From Marichromatium gracile (GTDB taxonomy: Bacteria; Pseudomonadota; Gammaproteobacteria; Chromatiales; Chromatiaceae), in the NCBI RefSeq assembly GCF_004343155.1, contig NZ_SMDC01000002.1:496001-560000 (forward strand): 64,000 nt of DNA. The letters are read 5' to 3'. The position numbers were made by a program, and so were the translations under genes. Positions 53,708-62,966 of the stretch are shown in pieces (the stretch's first letter is position 1; every line of letters begins with the position of its first letter). The notes under the pieces were generated by a model. That model did not search any database and was not told where the DNA came from. It worked only from the letters and a program-made list of their open reading frames with translations.

Positions 53708-54517
53708 TTAGTTTTCTGTTTTTTGTCCGTCTTGGCAAGTCGCGGCATTGGCCAGGGTGGCGTATTCGGTCACCGAGAGGGTCTCGGCGCGGCGCATCGG
53801 ATCGATCTCGGCGCGCTCGAACTGCTCGGGCGTGACCAGCCCGGAGAGGCTGTTGCGCAGGGTCTTGCGTCGCTGGCCGAAGGCGGCGGCGACGATCCGG
53901 GCGTGGCGTTCGGGATCGGCGAGCGGATACAGGTCCGCGACCGGCTCCAGACGTACCACGGCCGAGTCGACCTTGGGGGCTGGAGTGAAGGCGCCGGGCC
54001 CGATGCGCAACAGGCTGCGCGCCCGGCACTGGGTCTGCACCATCACCGAGAGCCGGCCATAGATCTTGCTGCCGGGCTCGGCGACCATGCGATCGACCAC
54101 CTCCTTCTGCAGCATCAGGTGCAGGTCGGCGAGACAGTGCGACTGGGCGAGAAAGTGGAACAGCAGCGGTGTGGAGATGTTGTAGGGCAGGTTGCCGACC
54201 ACCCGCACCCGCTCCTCCGGCCCCTGGCGCAGCGCGCAGAGGTCGAACTTCAGCGCGTCGACATTGTGGATGCGCAGGGTGCCGCGCCCGCCGAGTCGCG
54301 CGCGCAGCGGCTCGATCAGGTCGCGATCGAGCTCGACCACGTCGAGCTCCCCCACGGCCTCGAGCAGTCCGGCGGTGATCGCCCCCTGGCCGGGACCGAT
54401 CTCGACCAGGCGTTCGCCGGGGCGCGCGGCGATGGCGGCATGGATACGGGCGATCACGCCCTGGTCGTGGAGGAAGTTCTGCCCGAAGCGCTTACGGGGC
54501 TGGTGTGGTGTCAGCAA
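53708..54517 (-). CDS. rsmA: 16S rRNA dimethyladenosine transferase RsmA/KsgA
   Basis: A 269-residue enzyme dimethylating A1518/A1519 of 16S r[28 protein letters not shown] (SAM site), [15 protein letters not shown] (motif IV) and [11 protein letters not shown] are classical. The only plausible start that keeps the conserved N-terminus is TTG at 54517, inside the end of the transaldolase gene (overlap 7 bases). This suggests coupled translation from talB. Confidence 0.92.
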   Translation of the reverse strand: MLTPHQPRKRFGQNFLHDQGVIARIHAAIAARPGERLVEIGPGQGAITAGLLEAVGELDVVELDRDLIEPLRARLGGRGTLRIHNVDALKFDLCALRQGPEERVRVVGNLPYNISTPLLFHFLAQSHCLADLHLMLQKEVVDRMVAEPGSKIYGRLSVMVQTQCRARSLLRIGPGAFTPAPKVDSAVVRLEPVADLYPLADPERHARIVAAAFGQRRKTLRNSLSGLVTPEQFERAEIDPMRRAETLSVTEYATLANAATCQDGQKTEN

Positions 54518-55476
54518 TGTTGACAGACCTCGCGGGTGAACTGCTCGAGCTTGCGGGTGTCGGCGGCGAACAGTCGGATGCCCTCGGCGAGCTTCTCGGT
54601 GGCCATGGCATCCTCGTTGAGCGCCCAGCGGAAGCTGGTCTCGTCGAAGCTGACCCGTTCGATCTCCATGCCCTGGGCTCGCTCGGGGTCGAGTCGGCGG
54701 CAGACCTCGCCGTCGGTCGAGGCCAGCTCGCCGAGCAGCGCCGGGGAGATGGTCAGCAGGTCGCAGCCGGCAAGCTCGAGGATCTCGTCGAGATTGCGGA
54801 AGCTCGCGCCCATCACCGCGGTCTCGTAGCCGTGACGCTTGTAGTAGTTGTAGATACGGGTGACCGAGCACACGCCCGGGTCCTCGTCGGCGGGGTAGCC
54901 GGCGACGTTCTCGGCGTTCTTGTACCAGTCGAGGATGCGACCGACGAAGGGCGAGATCAGGGTGACCCCGGCCTCGGCGCAGGCCACCGCCTGGGCGAAG
55001 CTGAACAGCAGGGTCAGGTTGCAGTGGATGCCCTGGCGCTCGAGTCGCTCGGCAGCGCGGATGCCCTCCCAGGTCGAGGCGATCTTGAACAGCACCCGCT
55101 CGCGCGGATCGACGCCGGCGGCCTCGTAGAGCTCGACCAGGCCCTCGGCACGACGCACCGTGGCCTCGGTGTCGAACGACAGCCGCGCGTCGATCTCGGT
55201 GGAGACCCGGCCGGGGACGATCTTGAGGATCTCGGTGCCGAAGTTCACCGCCAGTTTGTCCATGCTCCAGCGGGTGCGTTCCTCGCCCTCGCCCTTGGTC
55301 TGGCCGAAATCGAGTGCGTCCTCCACCAGCTCGCGGTACTGCGGCATCTGCGCCGCCTTGTAGATCAGCGAGGGGTTGGTGGTGGCGTCCTGGGGGCGGT
55401 ACTCGACGATCGACTCGAAGTCGCCGGTGTCCGCGACCACGGTGGTCATGGAGCGCAGTTGATCGAGCTTGCTCAT
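54511..55476 (-). CDS. tal: Transaldolase
   Basis: A 321-residue TalB-type transaldolase of the pentose phosphate pathway. [18 protein letters not shown], the Schiff-base Lys in [16 protein letters not shown], and [27 protein letters not shown]. The ATG at 55476 follows AAGGA. It runs into rsmA. Confidence 0.96.
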   Translation of the reverse strand: MSKLDQLRSMTTVVADTGDFESIVEYRPQDATTNPSLIYKAAQMPQYRELVEDALDFGQTKGEGEERTRWSMDKLAVNFGTEILKIVPGRVSTEIDARLSFDTEATVRRAEGLVELYEAAGVDPRERVLFKIASTWEGIRAAERLERQGIHCNLTLLFSFAQAVACAEAGVTLISPFVGRILDWYKNAENVAGYPADEDPGVCSVTRIYNYYKRHGYETAVMGASFRNLDEILELAGCDLLTISPALLGELASTDGEVCRRLDPERAQGMEIERVSFDETSFRWALNEDAMATEKLAEGIRLFAADTRKLEQFTREVCQHC

Positions 55477-55712
55477 GATGCGATGTCCTTGTATGGATTT
55501 CGGGATGAGGTCGATGGATTTAGGGCGCGTCGCCGCGCCGCCGGTTCCATTGACCCTAGCCCAAAATGGTGACGATTCCGATTCTGCGGGCCGGACCGGC
55601 ACACCCTTGCCCGGAAAATTTTCCATAATGACACCGACACCCCGTTGAATGCACGCCTCGCGCCAGCGGTTGCTGTGTCAATCGGGGCCGGTGCCGTCTG
55701 CAGGAGCTGTTC

Positions 55713-57275
55713 ATGCGCGAATCGGAATCTGATGACTATCTGTTGCCCGCGGATGTCTCGCTCGCACGTCTCGAGACCTGGGTCCGGGGGCAGGGGCGGC
55801 TGGCGCCGTCCTCGACCGAATCGACCCGACGAATCCATTACGACACCTTCGATTGGGCGGTCCATGGCGACGGCGCCATGCTCGCCTGTCAGGGGCGCGG
55901 CCCACGCTGGCACCTGATCCGCCTGCCGCTCGATCCGCGCGAGCGCCAGCTGGTGCTCGAGCTCGACGCGCCACCGGACTTCCCGGCGCATCTCCCGGCG
56001 GGGGCGCTGCGCGAGCGGCTGCTCGGTTGCTGCGGGGGGCGTCGTCTGTTGCCGCTGATACAGCTCGACACCCAGGCCGAGATCCATCGCGTGCTGGGTG
56101 ACGACGATCATACCCTGCTCAGGTTCGCCATCGAGCGCACGCGGTATCGCGACCCGAACGGCGCGGCGGCGGGGGCCTTGGCGCCGCGGTTGCGGGTGCT
56201 GCCCGGTCAGGGCGCGCGGCGCCAGCGCGAGCGTCTGATCGACGGGCTCGAACGGACGCTCGCGCTGCGCCCGGCCAGGGTCTCGGTGGTGGTCGAGGCG
56301 CTCGCGGCGATCGGACGCTATCCGGGCGATTATTCCTCCAAGCTCGATCTCGACATCGCTCCCGAGACCCGTGCCGAAGAGGCCGCGCGCGCGGTGCTGC
56401 GCGAGCTGCTCGGGACGCTCGAGGCCAATGTCGAGGGCGCGCGCGAGGCGATCGATCCCGAGTTCCTCCATGATCTGCGGGTGGCGACCCGGCGCACCCG
56501 CTCGGCGCTCGGTCAGTTCGGGGCGATCTTCCCGGAGACGCGGCTGCGGCCTTTTCGCGAGGGGTTTGCCTGGCTGCAGCGGGTCACCGGGCCGGTGCGC
56601 GATCTCGACGTCCAGCTCGAGCAGTTCGCGCACCAGCGTGCCGGGCTGCCCGAGGCGCTGCGCGGCGCCCTCGATCCCCTGGGTGAGCGTCTGCACGCCG
56701 ATCACGCCGCGGCGCAGCGGGCGCTGGCCGACGAACTCGGCGGCGAGACGTGCGCGCGGCTGCTCGCCGACTGGCACGACTTCCTCGACACCCCGCTCGC
56801 GCCCGAGGCGCTGGGTCCCGCCGCGCGGCGCCCGGTCAAGGCGGTGGTCGACGCCCGGCTGCGGCGGCTGGCGCGCCAGGTGTTGCGCGAGGGCGCGGCG
56901 ATCGGCGTGGACTCACCGCCGGAGGCGCTGCACGCGCTGCGCAAGCGCTGCAAGAAGCTGCGTTACATGATGGAGTTCTTCCACAGCCTCTATCCGCGTC
57001 GCGAGATCCGCAAGGCGATCCGTCAGACCAAGGACCTCCTTGACAACCTCGGCGGTTTCCAGGATCGGGCGGTGCAGGCCGAGCGTCTGCGCCTGTTGGC
57101 GCGACGGATGTTCGAGGCGGGCGAGGCCGACAGCGACACCCTGCTCGCCATCGGCGCCCTGGTCGGCCAGTTGCTGGCGCAGCAGCAGGGCGATCGCGCC
57201 GCCTTCGACGAGGTCTTCGGGGCGTTTCGCGCGAAGTCGTCGCGGGCGCGGTTGAAGGCGCTGTTCGGGGGCTGA
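55713..57275 (+). CDS. CHAD domain protein with degenerate CYTH N-terminus
   Basis: A 520-residue protein. The N-terminal ~210 residues look like a CYTH (triphosphate tunnel) fold, e.g. RRIHYDTFDWAVHGDGAML and GPRWHLIRLPL, but the catalytic ExExK strand reads ESESDDY, so triphosphatase activity is doubtful. The C-terminal ~290 residues are a CHAD domain: FLHDLRVATRRTRSAL, VTGPVRDLDVQLEQ, LHALRKRCKKLRYMMEFF and TKDLLDNLGGFQD, with the conserved His/Arg/Lys faces that bind polyphosphate. CHAD proteins localise to polyphosphate granules. Divergent from tal. Confidence 0.88.
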   Translation: MRESESDDYLLPADVSLARLETWVRGQGRLAPSSTESTRRIHYDTFDWAVHGDGAMLACQGRGPRWHLIRLPLDPRERQLVLELDAPPDFPAHLPAGALRERLLGCCGGRRLLPLIQLDTQAEIHRVLGDDDHTLLRFAIERTRYRDPNGAAAGALAPRLRVLPGQGARRQRERLIDGLERTLALRPARVSVVVEALAAIGRYPGDYSSKLDLDIAPETRAEEAARAVLRELLGTLEANVEGAREAIDPEFLHDLRVATRRTRSALGQFGAIFPETRLRPFREGFAWLQRVTGPVRDLDVQLEQFAHQRAGLPEALRGALDPLGERLHADHAAAQRALADELGGETCARLLADWHDFLDTPLAPEALGPAARRPVKAVVDARLRRLARQVLREGAAIGVDSPPEALHALRKRCKKLRYMMEFFHSLYPRREIRKAIRQTKDLLDNLGGFQDRAVQAERLRLLARRMFEAGEADSDTLLAIGALVGQLLAQQQGDRAAFDEVFGAFRAKSSRARLKALFGG

Positions 57276-57395
57276 CCCGGCTGCGGCCTCAGTCGTTGTG
57301 CTGGCGCCGCTGGGGTGCGAGCGGCGGCGCTCGCCGAACCCGAGACGATCAGGCCGTCGAGCCGCGCCCGATGGCGTGGCTCGGTGCGCGAACGC

Positions 57396-58823
57396 TCAGG
57401 GGATCGGCGCGCCGGTGGCCGGGGCGGCGGTCTCGGGCGGTTCGAACCAGCCGAGCTTGTCGTGGAGGCGCACCACCTCGCCGACGATGATCAGCGTCGG
57501 CGGCTCCGGCGGATCGGCGGCGAGCTGCTCGACGATGGTCGAGAGCGTGCCGGCATAGACCCGGTGCATGTGGGTGGTGCCCTGTTGCACCAGCGCCACC
57601 GGCATGTCGCCCGCCACGCCGTGCTCGCGCAGTCGCTCGACGATCACCGGCAGCCCCGCCAACCCCATGTAGAAGACCACCGTCTGGTTGGGCTGGGCGA
57701 GCGCCGGCCAGTTGAGGTCGATGGTGCCGTCCTTGAGATGGCCGGTGACGAAGGTCACCGATTGCGCGTAGTCTCTGTGGGTCAGCGGGATGCCGCTGTA
57801 GCAGGCGCAGCCGGAGGCGGCGGTGATCCCGGGGATGACCTGGAAGGGCACGCCCTCGGCGGCGAGGGTGTCGATCTCCTCGCCGCCGCGCCCGAAGATG
57901 AAGGGATCACCACCCTTGAGACGCAGCACCCGGTGCCCGTCCTTGGCCAGCTCGGCGAGCAGCCGGTTGATCTCCTCCTGACGCATGGCGTGATGGTTGC
58001 GCTGCTTGCCGACATAGATGCGGCGCGCGTCGCGGCGGGTCATCTCCAGGATCGGGGTGGAGACCAGACGGTCGTAGACCACCACGTCGGCCTGCTGCAT
58101 CAGCCTGAGGGCACGGAAGGTGAGCAGATCGGGGTCGCCGGGACCGGCGCCGACCAGATAGACCTCGCCCAGCTCGCTGTGCTCGGGGTCGGCGTCGAGC
58201 TCCTGGCGGATCAGTCGCTCGGCGGCGTCCTGCTGGCCGGCGAAGATACGCTCGGCGACCCCGCCGAGCAGCACCCGGTCCCAGAACCGGCGTCGGTCGC
58301 GGGCGTCGTCGAAACGTTGCTTGACCGGCGCGCGGTAGCGGCGACAGAGTTCGGCGAGCCGCCCGTAGCCGGCCGGGATCAGCCCCTCTAGCCGGGTACG
58401 CAGCAATCGGGCGAGCACCGGCGAGGCGCGCCCGGTGGAGACGGCGATCACCACCGGCGAGCGATCGACGATCGAGGGCAGCAGGAAGCTGCAGGCCTCG
58501 GGGTCGTCGACCACGTTGACCGGGATGCCGTGTCCCTTGGCGATCTCGGCGATGCGATGATTGGTGTCGCGGTCATCGGTGGCGGCGATCACCAGCCGGT
58601 TGCCGGGGATGTCCTCGGGCGCGAAGCAGCGCGCGAGATGGCGCAGTTTGCCGCTCTCGGCCAGCTCGGCGAGTTCATCGCTCAGGGTCGGGGAGATCAG
58701 GGTGAGCTCGGCGCCCGCGCGCAGCAGGTTGCCGGCCTTGCGTGCCGCCGTGGTGCCGCCGCCGACCACCAGACAGGGCTGCCCCTGCATGTCGAGAAAG
58801 ATGGGGAGAAGTTCCATGGTCAT
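57396..58823 (-). CDS. cysG: Siroheme synthase CysG (trifunctional)
   Basis: A 475-residue fusion: N-terminal precorrin-2 dehydrogenase/ferrochelatase (LPIFLDMQGQPCLVVGGGTTAARKAG...; VIAATDDRDTN) and C-terminal uroporphyrinogen-III methyltransferase (VYLVGAGPGDPDLLTFRAL, RLKGGDPFIFGRGGEE). It makes siroheme, needed by sulfite and dissimilatory sulfite reductases. ATG at 58823 or 58817. It is divergent from the sulfur-relay genes, which fits a sulfur-metabolism context. Confidence 0.96.
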   Translation of the reverse strand: MTMELLPIFLDMQGQPCLVVGGGTTAARKAGNLLRAGAELTLISPTLSDELAELAESGKLRHLARCFAPEDIPGNRLVIAATDDRDTNHRIAEIAKGHGIPVNVVDDPEACSFLLPSIVDRSPVVIAVSTGRASPVLARLLRTRLEGLIPAGYGRLAELCRRYRAPVKQRFDDARDRRRFWDRVLLGGVAERIFAGQQDAAERLIRQELDADPEHSELGEVYLVGAGPGDPDLLTFRALRLMQQADVVVYDRLVSTPILEMTRRDARRIYVGKQRNHHAMRQEEINRLLAELAKDGHRVLRLKGGDPFIFGRGGEEIDTLAAEGVPFQVIPGITAASGCACYSGIPLTHRDYAQSVTFVTGHLKDGTIDLNWPALAQPNQTVVFYMGLAGLPVIVERLREHGVAGDMPVALVQQGTTHMHRVYAGTLSTIVEQLAADPPEPPTLIIVGEVVRLHDKLGWFEPPETAAPATGAPIP

Positions 58824-58897
58824 CTCAGGGGTTTAGGCCCCACAGCGTCATTGAGTTGGTTGTCAAAAGTCATTAATATACTTAAATACTTAGAATT
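58824..58897. promoter_or_regulatory. AT-rich divergent promoter between cysG and rhd
   Basis: A sharp AT-rich stretch (ATTAATATACTTAAATACTT) in the 74-base gap, with TTGTCA just left of it. It most likely carries back-to-back promoters. Exact boxes cannot be set by eye. Confidence 0.5.
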
Positions 58898-59233
58898 GTG
58901 GTAGAAGCCCCGGTGATCAACGAGATCGACTCCGAATCATTACAGCAACGCATCAGCGATGGAGCGGATCAGTTACTGGTCGACATCCGCACGCCCGCCG
59001 AAATGGCGCAGGGCATGATTCCCGATGCGATGCAATTGCCGATGCACCTGATCCCGCTGCGTCTCGCCGAACTGCCGCGCGATCGCGATATCGTGCTCTA
59101 CTGCCGCAGTGGTGCGCGTTCCTATCAGGCCTGTGCCTACATGCAGCAGCAGGGCTATGACCGCGTCATCAATCTGCGTGGCGGGATCATTGCCTGGGCA
59201 CGCCACGGTTATCCGGTCGCGCCACCTGCATGA
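58898..59233 (+). CDS. Rhodanese-like sulfurtransferase (Rhd of the rhd-tusA-dsrE2 cluster)
   Basis: A single-domain, 111-residue rhodanese with the active-site loop YCRSGARSY and the fold pattern LLVDIRTPAEMAQGMIPDAMQLPM ... VINLRGGIIAWARHGYPV. In Allochromatium vinosum the rhd-tusA-dsrE2 cluster passes sulfane sulfur during sulfur-globule oxidation. Start GTG at 58898; GTG at 58913 is possible. tusA follows after a 146-base gap. Confidence 0.9.
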   Translation: MVEAPVINEIDSESLQQRISDGADQLLVDIRTPAEMAQGMIPDAMQLPMHLIPLRLAELPRDRDIVLYCRSGARSYQACAYMQQQGYDRVINLRGGIIAWARHGYPVAPPA

Positions 59234-59379
59234 AGCTGGCGTCAGGGCTTTGCTGATCAGGAAACGGTTGACTCATCAACCTGATATGTTGCCTTTTTAA
59301 TTGGGGTTCGCCTATGACGCCGAACCCTCGGATTCACATCCGTTCTTTCACCCACCAGCCCCTGAACCGGAGGTACCCG

Positions 59380-59610
59380 ATGGCAGACTTCGACCAAGAA
59401 CTCGACGCGAGCGGCCTCAACTGCCCGTTGCCGATCCTGCGCGCCAAGAAGACCCTGAACGCGATGAGTGCCGGTCAGGTACTCCATGTGGTGGCGACCG
59501 ATCCGGGCTCGGTGCGCGACTTCGACGCCTTTGCCAAGCAGACCGGCAATGAGCTGATGGAATCCAAGGAGGATGGGGGCAAGTTCCACTTCCTGATCAA
59601 GAAGTCCTGA
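59380..59610 (+). CDS. tusA: TusA sulfur carrier protein
   Basis: A 76-residue TusA: the sulfur-binding Cys lies in LNCPLPILRAKKTL (CPxP), followed by VLHVVATDPGSVRDFDAFAKQTGNEL. CGGAGGT precedes the ATG. It accepts sulfane sulfur from rhodanese or DsrE2 and hands it to DsrEFH or other targets in sulfur oxidisers. Confidence 0.95.
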   Translation: MADFDQELDASGLNCPLPILRAKKTLNAMSAGQVLHVVATDPGSVRDFDAFAKQTGNELMESKEDGGKFHFLIKKS

Positions 59611-59678
59611 CGGTTTCGACGCCGGCTGTATCGCGCGCGACGCACGCGCGCCTCGATGTGACCCACGAGGAGGACTGA

Positions 59679-60158
59679 ATGGAAGACAAGAAGTTGGCGA
59701 TCATCGCCACCAAGGGTTCGCTCGATTGGGCCTATCCGCCCTTCATCCTGGCGTCCACCGCGGCGGCACTGGGCTACGAGACCCAGATCTTCTGCACCTT
59801 CTACGGGCTGCAGCTGTTGAAAAAGGAGCCGAAGCTCGAGGTCACGCCGCTGGGCAACCCGGGGATGCCGATGCCGCTGGGCATGGACAAGTGGTTCCCG
59901 GTGCTGGGGCTGGCGCTGCCCGGTATGCAGGGCATGATGACCGCGATGATGAAGAAGAAGATGCAGAGCAAGGGCGTGGCGAGCATCGAGGAGCTGCGCG
60001 AACTCTGTCTCGAGGCCGAGGTCAAGCTGGTTGCCTGTCAGATGACCGTCGATCTCTTCGACATGGACACCGATGACTTCATCGATGGGGTCGAGTACGC
60101 GGGGGCCACGTCCTTCTTCGAGTTCGCCGGCGAAAGCGATATCTGTCTTTATATCTGA
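59679..60158 (+). CDS. dsrE2: DsrE2 (DsrE/DsrF/DrsH-like family) sulfur-transfer protein
   Basis: A 159-residue DsrE-like protein: KLAIIATKGSLDWAYPPFIL, IFCTFYGLQLLKK with a conserved Cys, a hydrophobic methionine-rich central segment (LGLALPGMQGMMTAMMKKKM), and KLVACQMTVDLFDM with the second conserved Cys. This matches DsrE2 of the rhd-tusA-dsrE2 cluster, a membrane-associated persulfide carrier. GAGGAGG precedes the ATG. A textbook terminator follows. Confidence 0.92.
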   Translation: MEDKKLAIIATKGSLDWAYPPFILASTAAALGYETQIFCTFYGLQLLKKEPKLEVTPLGNPGMPMPLGMDKWFPVLGLALPGMQGMMTAMMKKKMQSKGVASIEELRELCLEAEVKLVACQMTVDLFDMDTDDFIDGVEYAGATSFFEFAGESDICLYI

Positions 60159-60186
60159 CTCGGCGAACCCTTGCCGCTGTCTTCGA

Positions 60187-60212
60187 ACGCCGCCCGCACG
60201 GGCGGCGTTTTT
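60187..60212 (+). terminator. Rho-independent terminator after dsrE2
   Basis: Perfect 9-bp stem ACGCCGCCC / GGGCGGCGT, loop GCAC, then TTTTT. Ends the rhd-tusA-dsrE2 transcript, opposite the converging fadL-type gene. Confidence 0.9.
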
Positions 60213-60263
60213 CGTTTCCGGCGCGGGCCGACGATCGGTCCCCGCGCCCGGCTCCTGACGCTC

Positions 60264-61556
60264 CTAGAAGACCTTGACCAGCTCGAGACCGAAGATGTGG
60301 GCATCCATCTCGTAGTCGCCGTCGAGGGCATCGGTACCGTTGACGCCGTGGCCGCTGTAGGCGGTGTTGCTGCGATAGTTGCGGTCCTCGGCCATCACGT
60401 ACATGTAGCCGGCCTCGAGCGAGAGGCCGCGGTCGAGGCTGTGCGCCACGCCGATGCTGAACAGATGACGATCGTTGTCCGGCACACGGGCGCTGAAGTG
60501 GTCGTCGCCCTGTCCGGTCTCGTCGAAGGCGTAGCCGAAGCGCAACTGGGTGTCGGGACGCAGCTGATAGGTCACGCCGAGACGGTAGGCGTTGGTGTCG
60601 GTCCAGCCGTTGGTGTCGGCGAAGATCAGATCGCCGGTGGTGCGGCCCTTGATCTCCAGGGTGTCGAACTCGGTCCAGCCGGTGCGGGTCCAGTCGAACT
60701 CGACGGCGAGCTGCGGGTTGAACTCATAGCGCACGCCGAGCTGCAGGCGCCAGGGCAGGTCGAAGTCGATCTTGGCCGCCTGGCTCTGCTCGGCGGCGCC
60801 GATCGCGACCAGGGTCTGGCTGTTGGCGACATAGTGACCGTCGAGACCGACGCTGGAGGCGGAGTGGAAGGAGGCGCCCAGGCTCCAGGGGCCCTGGACG
60901 TAGAGCGCGCTGAGGTTGAAGCCGACCCCGGCGCCGTCGCCGCTGAGCTGTCCGGCGGTGGAGTTGAGCTTGGCGCTCTTGCCCCAGTAGAGATCGAGTC
61001 CGGCCGAGACGCTGAGCGCGTCGTTGACCCGGTAGGCCACCGTCGGGGCGATCTGGATCACCTCGAGCTTGCTCGCGGTCGGCTGGCCGAGCGGAACCTC
61101 GGGGTCGAGCGGTGCCGGGACGGCGAGGGTTCGGGTGCCGCTGACCGCCGGGAAGGTGCCGTCCTCCCAGCGGGTCTCGAGCCCGAAGGGTGCACTCACC
61201 CCGAGTCCGAGGCTCCAGCGCTCGTTGATCCGTGCGGCGATCTGCATCTGCGGGGTGGCGAGCCAGTCGGCGCCCTGGCTCTCGTGCTCGCCGCTGGCGG
61301 TGCGCACCGAGAAGGACGGGCTGATCAGCAGCCCGCCGACGGCGATGCTGGAGTTGTCATGGAAGGCGATCGCCGCCGAGTTGTAGGCGAAGGCGCCGGT
61401 CTCGTCGGGGTTGGCGACCATGGCGTTGGCGGTACCGAGACCGGCGATCGATGCCTCGGGCAGGGCGAAGCCGGCGGCCTGTGCCGGGGCCTGGACGGCG
61501 AATGCGCCGACGGCTGCGGTCAGGGCGACCGCATGGGGGAGCTGGCGTTGGAACAT
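60264..61556 (-). CDS. FadL/OmpP1/TodX-family outer-membrane channel
   Basis: A 430-residue beta-barrel with signal peptide (AVQAPAQA) and the FadL N-terminal hatch: AGFALPEASIAGLGTANAMVANPDETGAFAYN, which includes the NPA-like region. It continues with repeated amphipathic strands and ends VMAEDRNYRSNT...AHIFGLELVKVF. These channels import long-chain fatty acids or other hydrophobic compounds. The ATG at 61556 follows AGAGGG. Alone on its strand. Confidence 0.9.
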   Translation of the reverse strand: MFQRQLPHAVALTAAVGAFAVQAPAQAAGFALPEASIAGLGTANAMVANPDETGAFAYNSAAIAFHDNSSIAVGGLLISPSFSVRTASGEHESQGADWLATPQMQIAARINERWSLGLGVSAPFGLETRWEDGTFPAVSGTRTLAVPAPLDPEVPLGQPTASKLEVIQIAPTVAYRVNDALSVSAGLDLYWGKSAKLNSTAGQLSGDGAGVGFNLSALYVQGPWSLGASFHSASSVGLDGHYVANSQTLVAIGAAEQSQAAKIDFDLPWRLQLGVRYEFNPQLAVEFDWTRTGWTEFDTLEIKGRTTGDLIFADTNGWTDTNAYRLGVTYQLRPDTQLRFGYAFDETGQGDDHFSARVPDNDRHLFSIGVAHSLDRGLSLEAGYMYVMAEDRNYRSNTAYSGHGVNGTDALDGDYEMDAHIFGLELVKVF

Positions 61557-61906
61557 GGATATCCCTCTGTGCTTGCTGTCTCTGGATGAGGTCGAATCGA
61601 CGATGATCTCTGTTGGCCGGTGACCGTGTCGGTGCCGTCTCGGGACGGTCTTCTCGACCGCGGAGCCGGTCGGGCGAAACAGCAGCGGGTTCGCGAGAAC
61701 CGCCGACATGCAGCGGGCGCACGGACGGGATACGGGTTGCGCCATGTTGCCGTTCTGTTACTCCCGGGCGGCGGCGCACAACTGTATGCGAAGCGCTGAC
61801 GCTAATCCACCCATGGATTGAGGGAATCAGCGGTGCGTGCGCTGCCCGAATACCAAGGGTGTACGGTGGCGCCGTTCGGGCGGAATGGCTGATCTCGGGG
61901 GTGTGG

Positions 61907-61926
61907 ATATCAGCTCATTGTGATAT
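61907..61926. promoter_or_regulatory. Palindrome upstream of the LysR gene
   Basis: ATATCA-N8-TGATAT, a perfect inverted repeat 44 bases before the LysR start codon, in an AT-rich gap between divergent genes. It fits the symmetric sites used by LysR-type proteins for autoregulation. No regulator is proven. Confidence 0.5.
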
Positions 61927-61969
61927 AAGCATTTTTTATTCAGGCAAATCGGATCAGGCCCGGATCGAG

Positions 61970-62887
61970 ATGGCGGATCGCAGACTCCAGGTGTTCCATA
62001 CGGTTGCACGCTTGTTGAGTTTCACCAAGGCAGCCGAGGCCTTGCACATGACCCAGCCGGCGGTCACCTTTCAGGTGCGTCAGCTCGAGGAGCAGTTCGA
62101 CACCCGGTTGTTCGATCGTACCCACAACCGCATCAGCCTGACCGACGCCGGGCGGGTGGTCTTCGAGGCCGCCGACCGCATCTTCGAGCTCTATGCCGAG
62201 ATGGAGAATGCGGTGCGCGAGATCACCGGCGAGGTCAGCGGCACCCTCACCATCGGCGCCAGCACCACCATCGCCGAGTATCTGCTGCCCCCCTTGCTCG
62301 GCGAGTTCAAGGCGCGCTATCCCGACGTCTCCATCCAGCTCAAGGTCGCCAACACCGACACCGTGGTCTCGCTGGTCGAGACCAACGCCATCGATCTCGG
62401 TATCGTCGAGGCCCCGGTGGGCAACAAGAATCTGGTCGTCGAGTCCTGTCAGCGCGATCGCCTGGTGGCGATCATGCCCCCGGGACACCCGCTCGCCGCG
62501 CTCGAGGCGGTCCCCTTCGAGCGCCTGCTCGAACATCCGTTTATCTGTCGCGAGGAGGGTTCGGGGACGCGCAACGTGATCCGCGAGTACCTGCGCGAAC
62601 AGGGCTTCTGTCTCGAGGCGCTCAAGGTGGTGCTGGAGCTGGGCAGCCCGGAGGCGGTGAAGGGTGCGGTCGAGGTCGGGATGGGGGTCTCGGTGCTCTC
62701 CAGCGCCACCATCGCCAAGGAGCTCAAGCTCGGCACCCTGGCGGCCGTTCCGCTTGACCCCCCGCTCTATCGTCCGTTCTCATTCGTGCACCAGAAACAG
62801 AAGTTCCGGCTGCGCGTGGTGGATGAGCTGTTCGACTTCGCGCGCACCTACTTCCAGGTCCACTATCAGTCCCAGGACGAATCATGA
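61970..62887 (+). CDS. LysR-family transcriptional regulator (CysB/selenium-metabolism-like)
   Basis: A 305-residue LysR regulator. The N-terminal helix-turn-helix reads LQVFHTVARLLSFTKAAEALHMTQPAVTFQVRQLEEQF; the effector domain reads LTIGASTTIAEYLLPPLLGEFKARYP and continues to IVEAPVGNKNLVVE. The overall pattern resembles LysR proteins of the selenium/sulfur-related and CbbR-like subgroups; the target is not evident. ATG at 61970. Divergent from the FadL-type gene with a symmetric site between. Confidence 0.9.
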   Translation: MADRRLQVFHTVARLLSFTKAAEALHMTQPAVTFQVRQLEEQFDTRLFDRTHNRISLTDAGRVVFEAADRIFELYAEMENAVREITGEVSGTLTIGASTTIAEYLLPPLLGEFKARYPDVSIQLKVANTDTVVSLVETNAIDLGIVEAPVGNKNLVVESCQRDRLVAIMPPGHPLAALEAVPFERLLEHPFICREEGSGTRNVIREYLREQGFCLEALKVVLELGSPEAVKGAVEVGMGVSVLSSATIAKELKLGTLAAVPLDPPLYRPFSFVHQKQKFRLRVVDELFDFARTYFQVHYQSQDES

Positions 62888-62966
62888 CTCTGCTCCACGT
62901 CCGCCGTGCCGCGTCGAGCGAGCCGGCGCGGTGCGCGCGACGGTGCTCCGGGCGGGGCGCGCGTGT

